From NCBI GenBank assembly GCA_947174835.1, contig CAMWKM010000012.1, positions 1 through 36,435 of the forward strand: a stretch of DNA of 36,435 nt, read 5' to 3'. Under the pieces are notes generated by a model that worked only from the letters and a program-made list of their open reading frames with translations, searched no databases and was not told where the DNA came from. This document shows, piece by piece, positions 1 to 6,526 of this stretch (its first letter is position 1; each line of letters opens with the position of its first letter). The stretch is from an uncultured Prevotella sp. (GTDB lineage: Bacteria; Bacteroidota; Bacteroidia; Bacteroidales; Bacteroidaceae). The position numbers and the translations under genes are program-made.

Positions 1-32
1 CTCGTGGGCTCGGCTATGTGTATAAGAGACAG
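1..32. other. Residual Nextera sequencing adapter (not biological)
   Basis: The first 32 bases match the Illumina Nextera read-2 transposon adapter ending in ATGTGTATAAGAGACAG, with two mismatches just before that block. The matching read-1 adapter in reverse orientation sits at the other end of the window. These bases should be trimmed and not interpreted. Confidence 0.93.
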
Positions 33-56
33 GGTAATTGTTTTTTTTGAAAAACC

Positions 57-87
57 ATTGTTGTTTGAAAAAAAAAAACTATCTTTG
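57..87 (+). promoter_or_regulatory. Promoter of tmRNA
   Basis: TATCTTTG at 80-87 fits the Bacteroidetes -7 element TAnnTTTG. ATTG at 57-60 lies 19 bp upstream, a 3 of 4 match to the -33 TTTG element. The tmRNA 5' end is about 60 bp downstream, so the primary transcript would carry a leader removed by processing. Confidence 0.6.
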
Positions 88-146
88 CACTCGCGATACC
101 AGATTTTGCAATAGATTAATGAAGGTGTCTTCATTTTGATTTAAAT

Positions 147-546
147 GGGGTTGATTGGATTTGACGGCAAGATGAGATGGTACGTAAGCACGCGGAGCGG
201 TGACTGTAGGCTCCATAATCTCTGCGGTCGGAAAATTAATTGGCAACAATGAGTATGCTCTCGCTGCCTAATCGAAGTACAGTAGATTACGAGCTTAATT
301 CTCTTACAAGGTAGGAGAACGAGACGTCGCCCCGGGGATGTTGTCCCGAATCTTACGGAATAGGCGGCGCAGGCAAATCGGGAATAGTTTCTTAAGGCTC
401 CGGTTGAGAAATGAATTTTTAGGAGATAAGGCTCCGGTTGGTGGTCCAGGTCTTGCCGTAGCACGAAAATAAAGTCTGGAATAAGCGTGTAGAAAGCGTA
501 TGGTTTCCTTGTGCGGACGAGGGTTCGACTCCCTCCAGCTCCACCA
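147..546 (+). ncRNA. ssrA: Transfer-messenger RNA (tmRNA)
   Basis: tmRNA rescues stalled ribosomes and tags the unfinished protein for degradation. The 5' end (GGGGTTGATTGGATTTGACGG from 147) and the 3' end (GGTTCGACTCCC T-loop region, then AGCTCC and an encoded CCA at 544-546) can pair as the tRNA-like acceptor stem (GGGGTTG with CAGCTCC). The length of about 400 nt is normal. The tag reading frame resumes at GGC 242-244 and reads GNNEYALAA, then TAA at 269-271; ALAA is the standard protease-recognition end. Several open frames overlap this region on the minus strand and are not genes. The gene is followed by a terminator. Confidence 0.96.
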
Positions 547-554
547 AATACTTC

Positions 555-584
555 TTCTGACGTTATCGTCGGTAGAATTTTTTT
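555..584 (+). terminator. Intrinsic terminator after tmRNA
   Basis: TTCTGACG, loop TTAT, CGTC, bulge GGT and AGAA form a short stem, followed by seven T at 578-584. It begins 9 bp past the tmRNA CCA end. Confidence 0.6.
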
Positions 585-590
585 GAAAGA

Positions 591-598
591 TAAATTTG
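591..598 (+). promoter_or_regulatory. -7 promoter element for the fimbrial-like lipoprotein gene
   Basis: TAAATTTG fits TAnnTTTG. No clear -33 element is seen. The ATG at 609 is only 11 bp past the box, so the mRNA leader would be very short or absent. Confidence 0.5.
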
Positions 599-608
599 CA
601 TCCATAGT

Positions 609-1550
609 ATGAGAAACAGAATCCAGATTGTAATGACAGCGGTACTGATGGTACTCTTGTTATTCTCTTCTTGTGAGAAAATGGTTGTGGACGACGAGAA
701 ATTGCCCACAACAGAGAGCGATGCTAATCTGATACTGAAGGTTCGTGTCACTGGTTCAAGGGCTGATGCTGCTCTTTGGAAAACTCTTAACTTTGTTGTC
801 TATCAGGATGGTAGCAAGATAAAGACTGTTACTCAAACACAAGAAGACACTGATTTTGGGGCAGTTGCGATGACACTTGCACCCGGTACTTATCAAGTGA
901 TGGTGCTTGGGCATAGCAGTGCTTCTAATCCGGTGTTGTCTGATCCGCAGAATGTGAAGTTTACAAATGATAATGGATTTTCCGATACGTTTGTGGCTTA
1001 TCAGAGTATTCTGGTGGAAGAGAAAGCAAAGACTTGTGAGATGGAAATGAACCGTGTTTCGGCGATGGTTCGTTTCCGGACACTTGATGCCAAACCGGCT
1101 GCAGTAAAACGGGCGCGCTTTTACTATGTAGGAGGTAGTGGCGCTGTCAATGCAGTGACTGGATACGGTGTAGACAAGTCGAAGCAAGTCGTTTTTGTGG
1201 ATTTTCCAGATGAAATGACCGGTAAACCGTTACAGATTGACTTATATACGTTTGTACGTTCAGAAGATGACGCTACGTTGAATCTTACTATAAATATGCT
1301 TGATGCCTCTGGAAATCTGTTGAGTTATCCCGGTATGGTGGAAGGGGCCAGAGAACTTAAGAATGTTCCTATTAAGAGAAACCAGATAACAGAGTATTCT
1401 GGCTATTTCTTTTCTGCCAATTCAGATCCATCGGGTGAAGAGGATCCTGATGTCCCCGATGATCCGATAGATCCAACTGGTGAATCTGAAACTTCTTTTG
1501 TCTTAGTTGTCAATCCCGAATGGGGCAATTTGGCTACTTATAACTATTAA
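609..1550 (+). CDS. FimB/Mfa2-family fimbrial-anchor-like lipoprotein
   Basis: The 313-residue protein has a lipoprotein signal: a hydrophobic stretch (about residues 7-19) ending FSSC, with Cys22 as the lipidated residue. The remainder is beta-rich and resembles the Mfa2/FimB fimbrillin-anchor family, which caps or anchors fimbriae at the outer membrane of Bacteroidales: an early strand NLILKVRVTG, a WKTLNFVVYQDG segment, APGTYQVMVLGH, and a mid-protein MEMNRVSAMVRF strand. Length suits the family (about 300 aa). An acidic, proline-rich stretch lies near residues 275-293. No fimbrillin subunit gene is beside it. Instead menC starts 5 bp after its stop, suggesting co-transcription with menaquinone genes, an odd pairing. 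Family assignment is by pattern recognition. Confidence 0.75.
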   Translation: MRNRIQIVMTAVLMVLLLFSSCEKMVVDDEKLPTTESDANLILKVRVTGSRADAALWKTLNFVVYQDGSKIKTVTQTQEDTDFGAVAMTLAPGTYQVMVLGHSSASNPVLSDPQNVKFTNDNGFSDTFVAYQSILVEEKAKTCEMEMNRVSAMVRFRTLDAKPAAVKRARFYYVGGSGAVNAVTGYGVDKSKQVVFVDFPDEMTGKPLQIDLYTFVRSEDDATLNLTINMLDASGNLLSYPGMVEGARELKNVPIKRNQITEYSGYFFSANSDPSGEEDPDVPDDPIDPTGESETSFVLVVNPEWGNLATYNY

Positions 1551-1555
1551 CTCTG

Positions 1556-2584
1556 ATGGCGATTCAGGTTAAGGTAACGGAACGGGTGCTCCATTTTAAA
1601 CAGCCTGCGGGCACTTCGCGAGGTGTATATAATGAACGGAAATCGTGGTTTGTAGAGATTAACGACGGTGAGCGTTGTGGGGTGGGTGAATGTGCACCAC
1701 TGCCCGACTTGAGTTGCGATGCCATGCCGCCTTATATATATAATAAGGTGTTACGCGAGTTCTGTAATCAGGTGGAGCAGACGGGAAGGATAGACTATGA
1801 GGCTATGCGTGACTACCCGTCAATGCTCTTCGGATTGGAGACGGCATTGCTCTCATTCCGTCAACCACAATTGTTCGATACTCCGTTTAGTCGTGGTGAG
1901 CAGGGTATCCCTATTAATGGTTTGGTTTGGATGGGCTCTTACGAGGAGATGCTGCAGCGTATAGAGGATAAACTTGCTCAGGGCTTTCGTTGTGTTAAAC
2001 TGAAAGTAGGGGCTATTGACTTTGATAAGGAACTTGATTTGGTGAAATCCATTCGTGAACGATTCAGCTTTCATGATGTGGAGTTGCGACTTGATGCCAA
2101 TGGTGGTTTTGCATCAGACGATGCCCTCTATCAACTTGAATTGCTTTCGCAGTATGCTATCCATAGCATTGAACAGCCTATACGACAGAAGCAATGGTCT
2201 ATTATGGCTGGGCTCTGCCGTGATGCTCCTTTGCCCATAGCTCTTGATGAGGAATTGATTGGTGTGAATGAACCGGAGATGAAACGACAGATGTTGAGAA
2301 TCATCAAACCGGCTTATATCGTACTGAAACCATCGCTTCATGGCGGTATGATGGGATGTCGTGAGTGGATAGATATTGCTCGTGAAGAAGGTGTCGGCTC
2401 ATGGATTACCTCAGCTCTGGAGAGTAACGTCGGTTTAAATTCCATTGCCCGATTCTGTAGTGCTGTCTATGGTGAAAATATCACGATGCCACAAGGTCTG
2501 GGCACGGGGTTACTTTTTACGGATAATATACCTATGCCTCTGGAGATTCGGGGCGATCAATTATGGGTCTCGAAGAATTCTTAG
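1556..2584 (+). CDS. menC: o-Succinylbenzoate synthase (enolase superfamily)
   Basis: MenC dehydrates SHCHC to o-succinylbenzoate in cytoplasmic menaquinone synthesis. The 342-residue protein shows the enolase-superfamily active site: a KLK pair (Lys148, Lys150), metal ligands Asp180 (RLDANGGF), Glu206 (SIEQPI) and Asp231 (ALDEEL), and the opposite-face Lys258 (IVLKPS). The N-terminal capping domain contains the GECAPLPDLS loop. The next gene, menE, uses the product and overlaps the end of menC by 22 bp in another frame, so translation is probably coupled. The upstream lipoprotein gene stops 5 bp before the ATG. The rest of the pathway (menF, D, B, A) is not in the window. Confidence 0.93.
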   Translation: MAIQVKVTERVLHFKQPAGTSRGVYNERKSWFVEINDGERCGVGECAPLPDLSCDAMPPYIYNKVLREFCNQVEQTGRIDYEAMRDYPSMLFGLETALLSFRQPQLFDTPFSRGEQGIPINGLVWMGSYEEMLQRIEDKLAQGFRCVKLKVGAIDFDKELDLVKSIRERFSFHDVELRLDANGGFASDDALYQLELLSQYAIHSIEQPIRQKQWSIMAGLCRDAPLPIALDEELIGVNEPEMKRQMLRIIKPAYIVLKPSLHGGMMGCREWIDIAREEGVGSWITSALESNVGLNSIARFCSAVYGENITMPQGLGTGLLFTDNIPMPLEIRGDQLWVSKNS

Positions 2585-3582
2585 CCGAATGGCATAATGA
2601 CAGTCCCACCGTCTTGGTGCATACAAGTGGTTCTACGGGGCAGCCGAAACCGATGCTGGTGGAGAAACGACGTATGGAGACTTCGGCACGTATTACCTGT
2701 CAGTTTTTGGGCTTGCATAAAGGTGATACAGCTTTGCTTTGTATGCCTCTTGATTATATTGCTGGTAAGATGATGGTGGTGCGGGCACTTACCTGCGGAC
2801 TGAAATTGATCAGCGTAGCCCCTGGTGGTCATCCCTTTTCTTTCCTTCTCTCTTCGGAGGAGAGAGACACACCGCTTTCTTTTGTAGCGATGGTTCCTAT
2901 GCAGGTCTACAATTCTTTGCAGGTTCCGGCAGAGCGGGAGCGTTTAAGACAGGTTCGCCATCTTATTATTGGTGGAGGTGCTATAGACGATGTTTTAGCC
3001 AGCGAACTGAGAACATTCCCTCATGCAGTATGGAGTACTTACGGTATGACGGAGACATTGTCGCACATTGCTCTTCGTCGACTAAATGGCCCTGAAGCCA
3101 GTGATTGGTACATGCCTCTTGATGGTGTGTCAGTATCAAGAAATGCTGATGGCTGTCTGGTGATTAATGCTCCGGCAGTTCATGATGGCCCATTGGTGAC
3201 AAATGATATTGTGGAGCTTCGACCGCTTCTCCATTCTGAAGAAACAGGTAGAAGGGCTTTTCGCATATTGGGGCGAAAAGACAATGTGATCTGTTCCGGT
3301 GGTATCAAGATTCAGATAGAAGAAGTAGAGCAGTTGTTGAAGCCGCATTTGCAACAGCCGTTTGCAATCACCCGTCGGAAAGATGTCAAGTTTGGCGAAA
3401 TCGTTGTTTTATTAACAGAATCAAAAAATATCGGAACGATAGACACACTCTGTACTCGGCTTCTTCCTCCGTATTGGATACCTAAGCTTATACTATCCGT
3501 TGACCATATACCATTGACGGAGACGGGAAAAATAGCTCGTCAGAAAGCCGAAGCCTTAGCAACCTTCACGGTAGAAGTCTAA
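2563..3582 (+). CDS. menE: o-Succinylbenzoate-CoA ligase
   Basis: MenE adenylates o-succinylbenzoate and joins it to CoA, the step after MenC. Motifs of the ANL adenylating superfamily are visible: the phosphate loop TSGSTGQPKP (residues 21-30), YGMTET (160-165), GRKDNVICSGG near residue 243, and the C-terminal catalytic lysine in PLTETGKIARQK. At 339 aa it is shorter than the roughly 450-500 aa proteobacterial enzymes because the N-terminal region is reduced, as I recall for other Bacteroidales. Residues about 93-105 (FSFLLSSEERDTP) look like extra linker encoded by a small palindromic DNA segment. The last 27 bp overlap the end of aroB on the opposite strand. Confidence 0.92.
   Translation: MGLEEFLAEWHNDSPTVLVHTSGSTGQPKPMLVEKRRMETSARITCQFLGLHKGDTALLCMPLDYIAGKMMVVRALTCGLKLISVAPGGHPFSFLLSSEERDTPLSFVAMVPMQVYNSLQVPAERERLRQVRHLIIGGGAIDDVLASELRTFPHAVWSTYGMTETLSHIALRRLNGPEASDWYMPLDGVSVSRNADGCLVINAPAVHDGPLVTNDIVELRPLLHSEETGRRAFRILGRKDNVICSGGIKIQIEEVEQLLKPHLQQPFAITRRKDVKFGEIVVLLTESKNIGTIDTLCTRLLPPYWIPKLILSVDHIPLTETGKIARQKAEALATFTVEV
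2845..2870. repeat. Palindromic REP-like segment inside menE
   Basis: TCTCTC (2847-2852) faces GAGAGA (2860-2865) around a 7-base loop containing TTCGGAG. It lies in frame in menE at a variable linker. It resembles, loosely, the palindrome in mfd at 24802-24831, which also has a CTCT...TTCGG...GGAG core. Repeat-family membership is inference. Confidence 0.35.
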
Positions 3583-4608
3583 GGCTTCTTCTATTTCTGC
3601 TTTGGTTGCAGTCTGGTTGATGCGAATATCACCGATACCACCTAATAAGGTGAAATTGATATTGCTGCCTATGTTCTTTTTGTCGTGTGTCATTAGTTCC
3701 AGCAAAGTGGGGTAGTCTTCGCAGGTAATGTGCATACGTCCATAGTGTTCGTGGATGAAATGCACGGTCTGCCTCATCTTTTCAATGGGGAACCCTGTCT
3801 TGACGACACTTAGGTAGAGTTCACATACCAAACCATAGGCTACGGCATAACCGTGCAGAATAGGCTTGCGTTGTAGTGATAGTGATTCGAAAGCATGACC
3901 GATGGTGTGGCCTAAGTTCAGTGCTTTGCGAATGCCTTTTTCTGTAGGGTCTTCTTCCACGATGCGTTCTTTGACCTGTACGCTCTCGGCCACCATGCAA
4001 CCCAGTTCCGGAAGGTTGGGCTCATTGATGTCAAAGTTTAGGAGTTTTGTCCAATGCGCTTCCGTAGATATAAGTCCATGCTTTAGCATCTCGGCATAGC
4101 CTGAGAGAATGTTCTCGTGGTCGAGCGTCTTGAGGAACACAGTGTCAAGAATGACGCAATTGGCATTGTTGAATACCCCAATCTCGTTTTTCAGTCCACC
4201 AAAGTTGATGCCGGTCTTTCCGCCAACCGAGGCATCGACCATTGAGAGTAATGTAGTGGGTATATTTATATAAGGTATACCACGTTTAAAGGTTGAGGCA
4301 GCGAAACCTCCTAAGTCCGTTACCATTCCTCCTCCAAGATTGATGAGCAATGAGTGGCGCGTGGCTCCTTGCTTTTGCAGTTTGCTCCATACCAAGCTGA
4401 TTGATTCCAGCGTCTTATTGGTATCACCGGCGGGAATCGTGATGGTTGTTGCGCCTTGCACGCATTTATAGTTGTTGATAACAGGACTGCATAGTTGCTG
4501 AGTGTTTTCATCGGTAAGAATGAACATACGGTCAGCTTTGCACACGCTAATGGCTTCGCTGAGCACTTGCTCCAGTTGCTCGCTGATAATGACTTTCTGT
4601 TTCTCCAT
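3556..4608 (-). CDS. aroB: 3-Dehydroquinate synthase
   Basis: AroB converts DAHP to 3-dehydroquinate, the second step of the shikimate pathway in the cytoplasm. The 350-residue protein has the NAD-binding segment NLGGGMVTDLGGF, the PTTLLSMVDASVGGKTGIN active-site loop, and the zinc-binding region with NLGHTIGHAFE and LHGYAVAYG. The start is ATG at 4608. A reading extended to TTG at 4629 is rejected because that TTG is the end of the -7 box TACCTTTG. The gene converges on menE and shares 27 bp with it. Shikimate-derived chorismate feeds menaquinone synthesis, a loose pathway link with menC/menE. Confidence 0.95.
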   Translation of the reverse strand: MEKQKVIISEQLEQVLSEAISVCKADRMFILTDENTQQLCSPVINNYKCVQGATTITIPAGDTNKTLESISLVWSKLQKQGATRHSLLINLGGGMVTDLGGFAASTFKRGIPYINIPTTLLSMVDASVGGKTGINFGGLKNEIGVFNNANCVILDTVFLKTLDHENILSGYAEMLKHGLISTEAHWTKLLNFDINEPNLPELGCMVAESVQVKERIVEEDPTEKGIRKALNLGHTIGHAFESLSLQRKPILHGYAVAYGLVCELYLSVVKTGFPIEKMRQTVHFIHEHYGRMHITCEDYPTLLELMTHDKKNIGSNINFTLLGGIGDIRINQTATKAEIEEALDFYREGC

Positions 4609-4626
4609 AATCCCTGTATTGGCTTG

Positions 4627-4658
4627 CAAAGGTACGCGAAAAGTGTGAGATTGCCAAA
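4627..4658 (-). promoter_or_regulatory. aroB promoter
   Basis: On the minus strand, TTTG (4655-4658), a 20-bp spacer and TACCTTTG (4627-4634) form a complete Bacteroidetes promoter. Predicted transcription starts near 4623, giving a leader of about 15 nt before ATG 4608. Confidence 0.8.
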
Positions 4659-4685
4659 TCTTTTCAAAAAATGTTTCGGAAATGT

Positions 4686-4716
4686 TTTGCTAATTCACTG
4701 AATTATTGTAACTTTG
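4686..4716 (+). promoter_or_regulatory. infC operon promoter
   Basis: TTTG (4686-4689), a 19-bp spacer and TAACTTTG (4709-4716) form a complete promoter. It lies back to back with the aroB promoter about 28 bp away. The leader to ATG 4741 would be about 20 nt. Confidence 0.8.
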
Positions 4717-4740
4717 CAGCCGATTTGCAAAAATAGCTTG

Positions 4741-5451
4741 ATGAAGACAGACAAAAAACAGAATCAATACCGCGTAAACGAACAGATTCGGGTGCGAGAA
4801 GTCCGCATAGTAGGTGAGAGCGGATCGTCGGTGATGCCTACGAGACAAGCTTTGGATATGGCTCGCCAGCAGGGTGTAGACCTTGTGGAAATCTCTCCTA
4901 ATGCCAATCCGCCTGTTTGTCGTCTTGTCGACTATAGCAAGTTCCTCTATCAGCAGAAGAAACGTGCAAAGGAGATGAAGGCCAAGCAAGTGAAGATAGA
5001 GGTGAAGGAGATACGCTTTGGACCTCAGACCGATGAGCACGACTATCAGTTTAAGCTGAAACACGCCAAGGAATTCCTGGAAGAAGGAAACAAAGTGCGT
5101 GCCTACGTGTTCTTCCGTGGTCGAAGTATTCTTTTTAAAGAACAGGGCGAGGTTCTGCTGTTGCGCTTTGCCAACGACTTGGAAGAATGGGGTAAGGTTG
5201 AGTCAATGCCGTCGCTTGAGGGTAAGAAGATGTTCCTCTATCTGGCGCCAAAGAAGGCTGGAGTCGTCAAAAAGAGCCAACAGGCTCGTGATCGCGAGGC
5301 CGAAGCCCAGGAGGCAAAAGAGGCTGCTCGTCAGTCAAGACCCAATGTCGGGGAGGTGGATGTAGACACTCCGGCAAACGGAGGTCTGTTTGCTAATGCG
5401 AAGATCAGTGCCGATGCCCTGAAAAAACTGACAGAAGAAACAGATGCGTAA
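4741..5451 (+). CDS. infC: Translation initiation factor IF-3
   Basis: IF-3 binds the 30S subunit, prevents premature 50S joining and checks the initiator tRNA. The protein has the N-domain opening [15 protein letters not shown] and [17 protein letters not shown], then the C-domain [19 protein letters not shown]. At 236 aa it exceeds the usual 175-180. The extra roughly 60 residues are a charged, Ala/Glu/Lys-rich C-terminal tail, which I associate with Bacteroidetes IF-3. The start is ATG 4741; the frame stays open to TTG 4714, but that TTG is part of the -7 box. The start is a normal ATG, not the AUU used for autoregulation in E. coli. infC heads the operon with rpmI and rplT. Confidence 0.96.
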   Translation: MKTDKKQNQYRVNEQIRVREVRIVGESGSSVMPTRQALDMARQQGVDLVEISPNANPPVCRLVDYSKFLYQQKKRAKEMKAKQVKIEVKEIRFGPQTDEHDYQFKLKHAKEFLEEGNKVRAYVFFRGRSILFKEQGEVLLLRFANDLEEWGKVESMPSLEGKKMFLYLAPKKAGVVKKSQQARDREAEAQEAKEAARQSRPNVGEVDVDTPANGGLFANAKISADALKKLTEETDA

Positions 5452-5515
5452 CGCTCGGTATATGCGTTGCCATCGCTTTAATAAATTTAAGTATTAAACA
5501 TTAAAAGTAAAAACA

Positions 5516-5713
5516 ATGCCAAAAGTAAAGACAAACTCCGGTGCCAAGAAGAGATTCTCATTCACCGGTACGGGTAAGATTAAGAGACATCACGCTTACC
5601 ACAGTCACATTCTGACTAAGAAGACCAAGAAACAGAAGCGCAACTTGGTAGGTTCTACCCTTGTTGACAACAGCAATCTGAAGCAGGTTCGTGACCTGTT
5701 GCGTCTCCGTTAA
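5516..5713 (+). CDS. rpmI: Large-subunit ribosomal protein L35 (bL35)
   Basis: This 65-residue basic protein has the L35 signature: [14 protein letters not shown] at the start, [25 protein letters not shown] in the middle, and VRDLLRLR at the end. It is a 50S component. It sits 64 bp after infC and 37 bp before rplT in the near-universal infC-rpmI-rplT order. Confidence 0.97.
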   Translation: MPKVKTNSGAKKRFSFTGTGKIKRHHAYHSHILTKKTKKQKRNLVGSTLVDNSNLKQVRDLLRLR

Positions 5714-5750
5714 TTAACCTATTGTCTAACATTTAAAGTACAGAAAAACT

Positions 5751-6095
5751 ATGCCAAGATCAGTAAATCACGTTGCATCAAGAGCAAAACGTAAGAGAAT
5801 CCTGAAACTTACTCGCGGTTACTTTGGAGCCCGCAAGAATGTTTGGACAGTAGCCAAGAATACTTGGGAGAAGGGTTTGACCTATGCTTATCGCGATCGT
5901 CGTAACAAGAAGCGCAACTTCCGTGCTTTGTGGATTCAGCGTATCAACGCAGCAGCCCGTTTGGAGGGTATGAGCTATTCGAAGTTAATGGGTGCTCTGT
6001 CCAAGGCTGGTATTGAGATTAACCGTAAGGTGCTTGCCGACCTCGCATTGAACAATCCCGAGGCTTTCAAGGCTATCGTTGAGAAAGTGAAATAA
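5751..6095 (+). CDS. rplT: Large-subunit ribosomal protein L20 (bL20)
   Basis: The 114-residue protein is typical L20: [58 protein letters not shown], and a C-terminal globular part with [25 protein letters not shown]20 is needed for early 50S assembly. It is the last gene of the operon and a strong terminator follows 25 bp after the stop. Confidence 0.97.
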   Translation: MPRSVNHVASRAKRKRILKLTRGYFGARKNVWTVAKNTWEKGLTYAYRDRRNKKRNFRALWIQRINAAARLEGMSYSKLMGALSKAGIEINRKVLADLALNNPEAFKAIVEKVK

Positions 6096-6120
6096 GCAAG
6101 TAGAGTATCGCAAATAAAAG

Positions 6121-6154
6121 AAGGATGTGCCTATATGGGTACATCCTTTTTTTT
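6121..6154 (+). terminator. Terminator of infC-rpmI-rplT
   Basis: AAGGATGT (6121-6128) pairs with ACATCCTT (6141-6148), with further GCC/GG pairing inside, followed by a run of T to 6154. Confidence 0.85.
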
Positions 6155-6180
6155 GATGCTGTTTGCATCTTGTAAACCAT

Positions 6181-6222
6181 ATACTTAGACCTCGTAAGTA
6201 TGATACTTAGACTGCGTAAATA
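6181..6222. repeat. Two 22-bp-period direct repeats
   Basis: ATACTTAGAC, two variable bases, CGTAA, one variable base and TA occur at 6181-6200 and again at 6203-6222, a 22-bp period. Weaker copies matching about half the positions may flank them. The first copy is itself palindromic (ATACTTA and TAAGTAT around 7 bases). The rest of the 6155-6361 gap shows no convincing gene. Confidence 0.65.
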
Positions 6223-6361
6223 CCATAGTAACACTATTTAAGACTTATGATAGTTGTTTCTTTGTTCCGAATCGGGTTAGATTAACTGATACGAATGACC
6301 GGCCAATATGCTCTATGATTGAAAAAAGAACAAAAAGTGTGAGTTTCTCAGATTTTATTTG

Positions 6362-6369
6362 TACCTTTG
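6362..6369 (+). promoter_or_regulatory. -7 promoter element for the polysaccharide export operon
   Basis: TACCTTTG fits TAnnTTTG; TGTG at 6338-6341, 20 bp upstream, is a weak -33 candidate. Transcription would start near 6375, leaving an unusually long leader of about 150 nt before ATG 6527. Confidence 0.65.
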
Positions 6370-6440
6370 CCGCGTCATTGATGATTTCTCTGTTGCTTGC
6401 ATATATGCTTGAGGTAAGTGATTTTTCGGATATGAACAAA

Positions 6441-6468
6441 TTCCGGACAACTTTCTGTTGTTCTGGAA
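6441..6468 (+). promoter_or_regulatory. Hairpin in the long leader of the export operon
   Basis: TTCCGGACAAC (6441-6451) pairs with GTTGTTCTGGAA (6457-6468) with one bulged base and one G-U pair around a 5-base loop TTTCT. No T run follows, so it is not an ordinary terminator. Its position in a 150-nt leader suggests a role in regulation or RNA stability; this is inference. Confidence 0.4.
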
Positions 6469-6526
6469 CTAACTAATAAGAGAATTTAACACGAAAGTAT
6501 TATAGAATTTATATTTATTAAAGAGA

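Noticed and set aside
141..711. Protein-coding genes on the minus strand over the tmRNA
   Set aside because: The DNA is fully explained by tmRNA on the plus strand; the frames are antisense shadows.
4609..4629. Longer aroB starting at TTG 4629
   Set aside because: The TTG is the end of the -7 box TACCTTTG and lies before the transcription start. The same reasoning rejects upstream TTG starts for infC (4714), the XRE-cupin gene (24360) and mfd (24436).
6245..6439. 64-aa minus-strand gene in the export-operon leader
   Set aside because: No promoter or protein-like pattern; it lies across the plus-strand promoter and leader.
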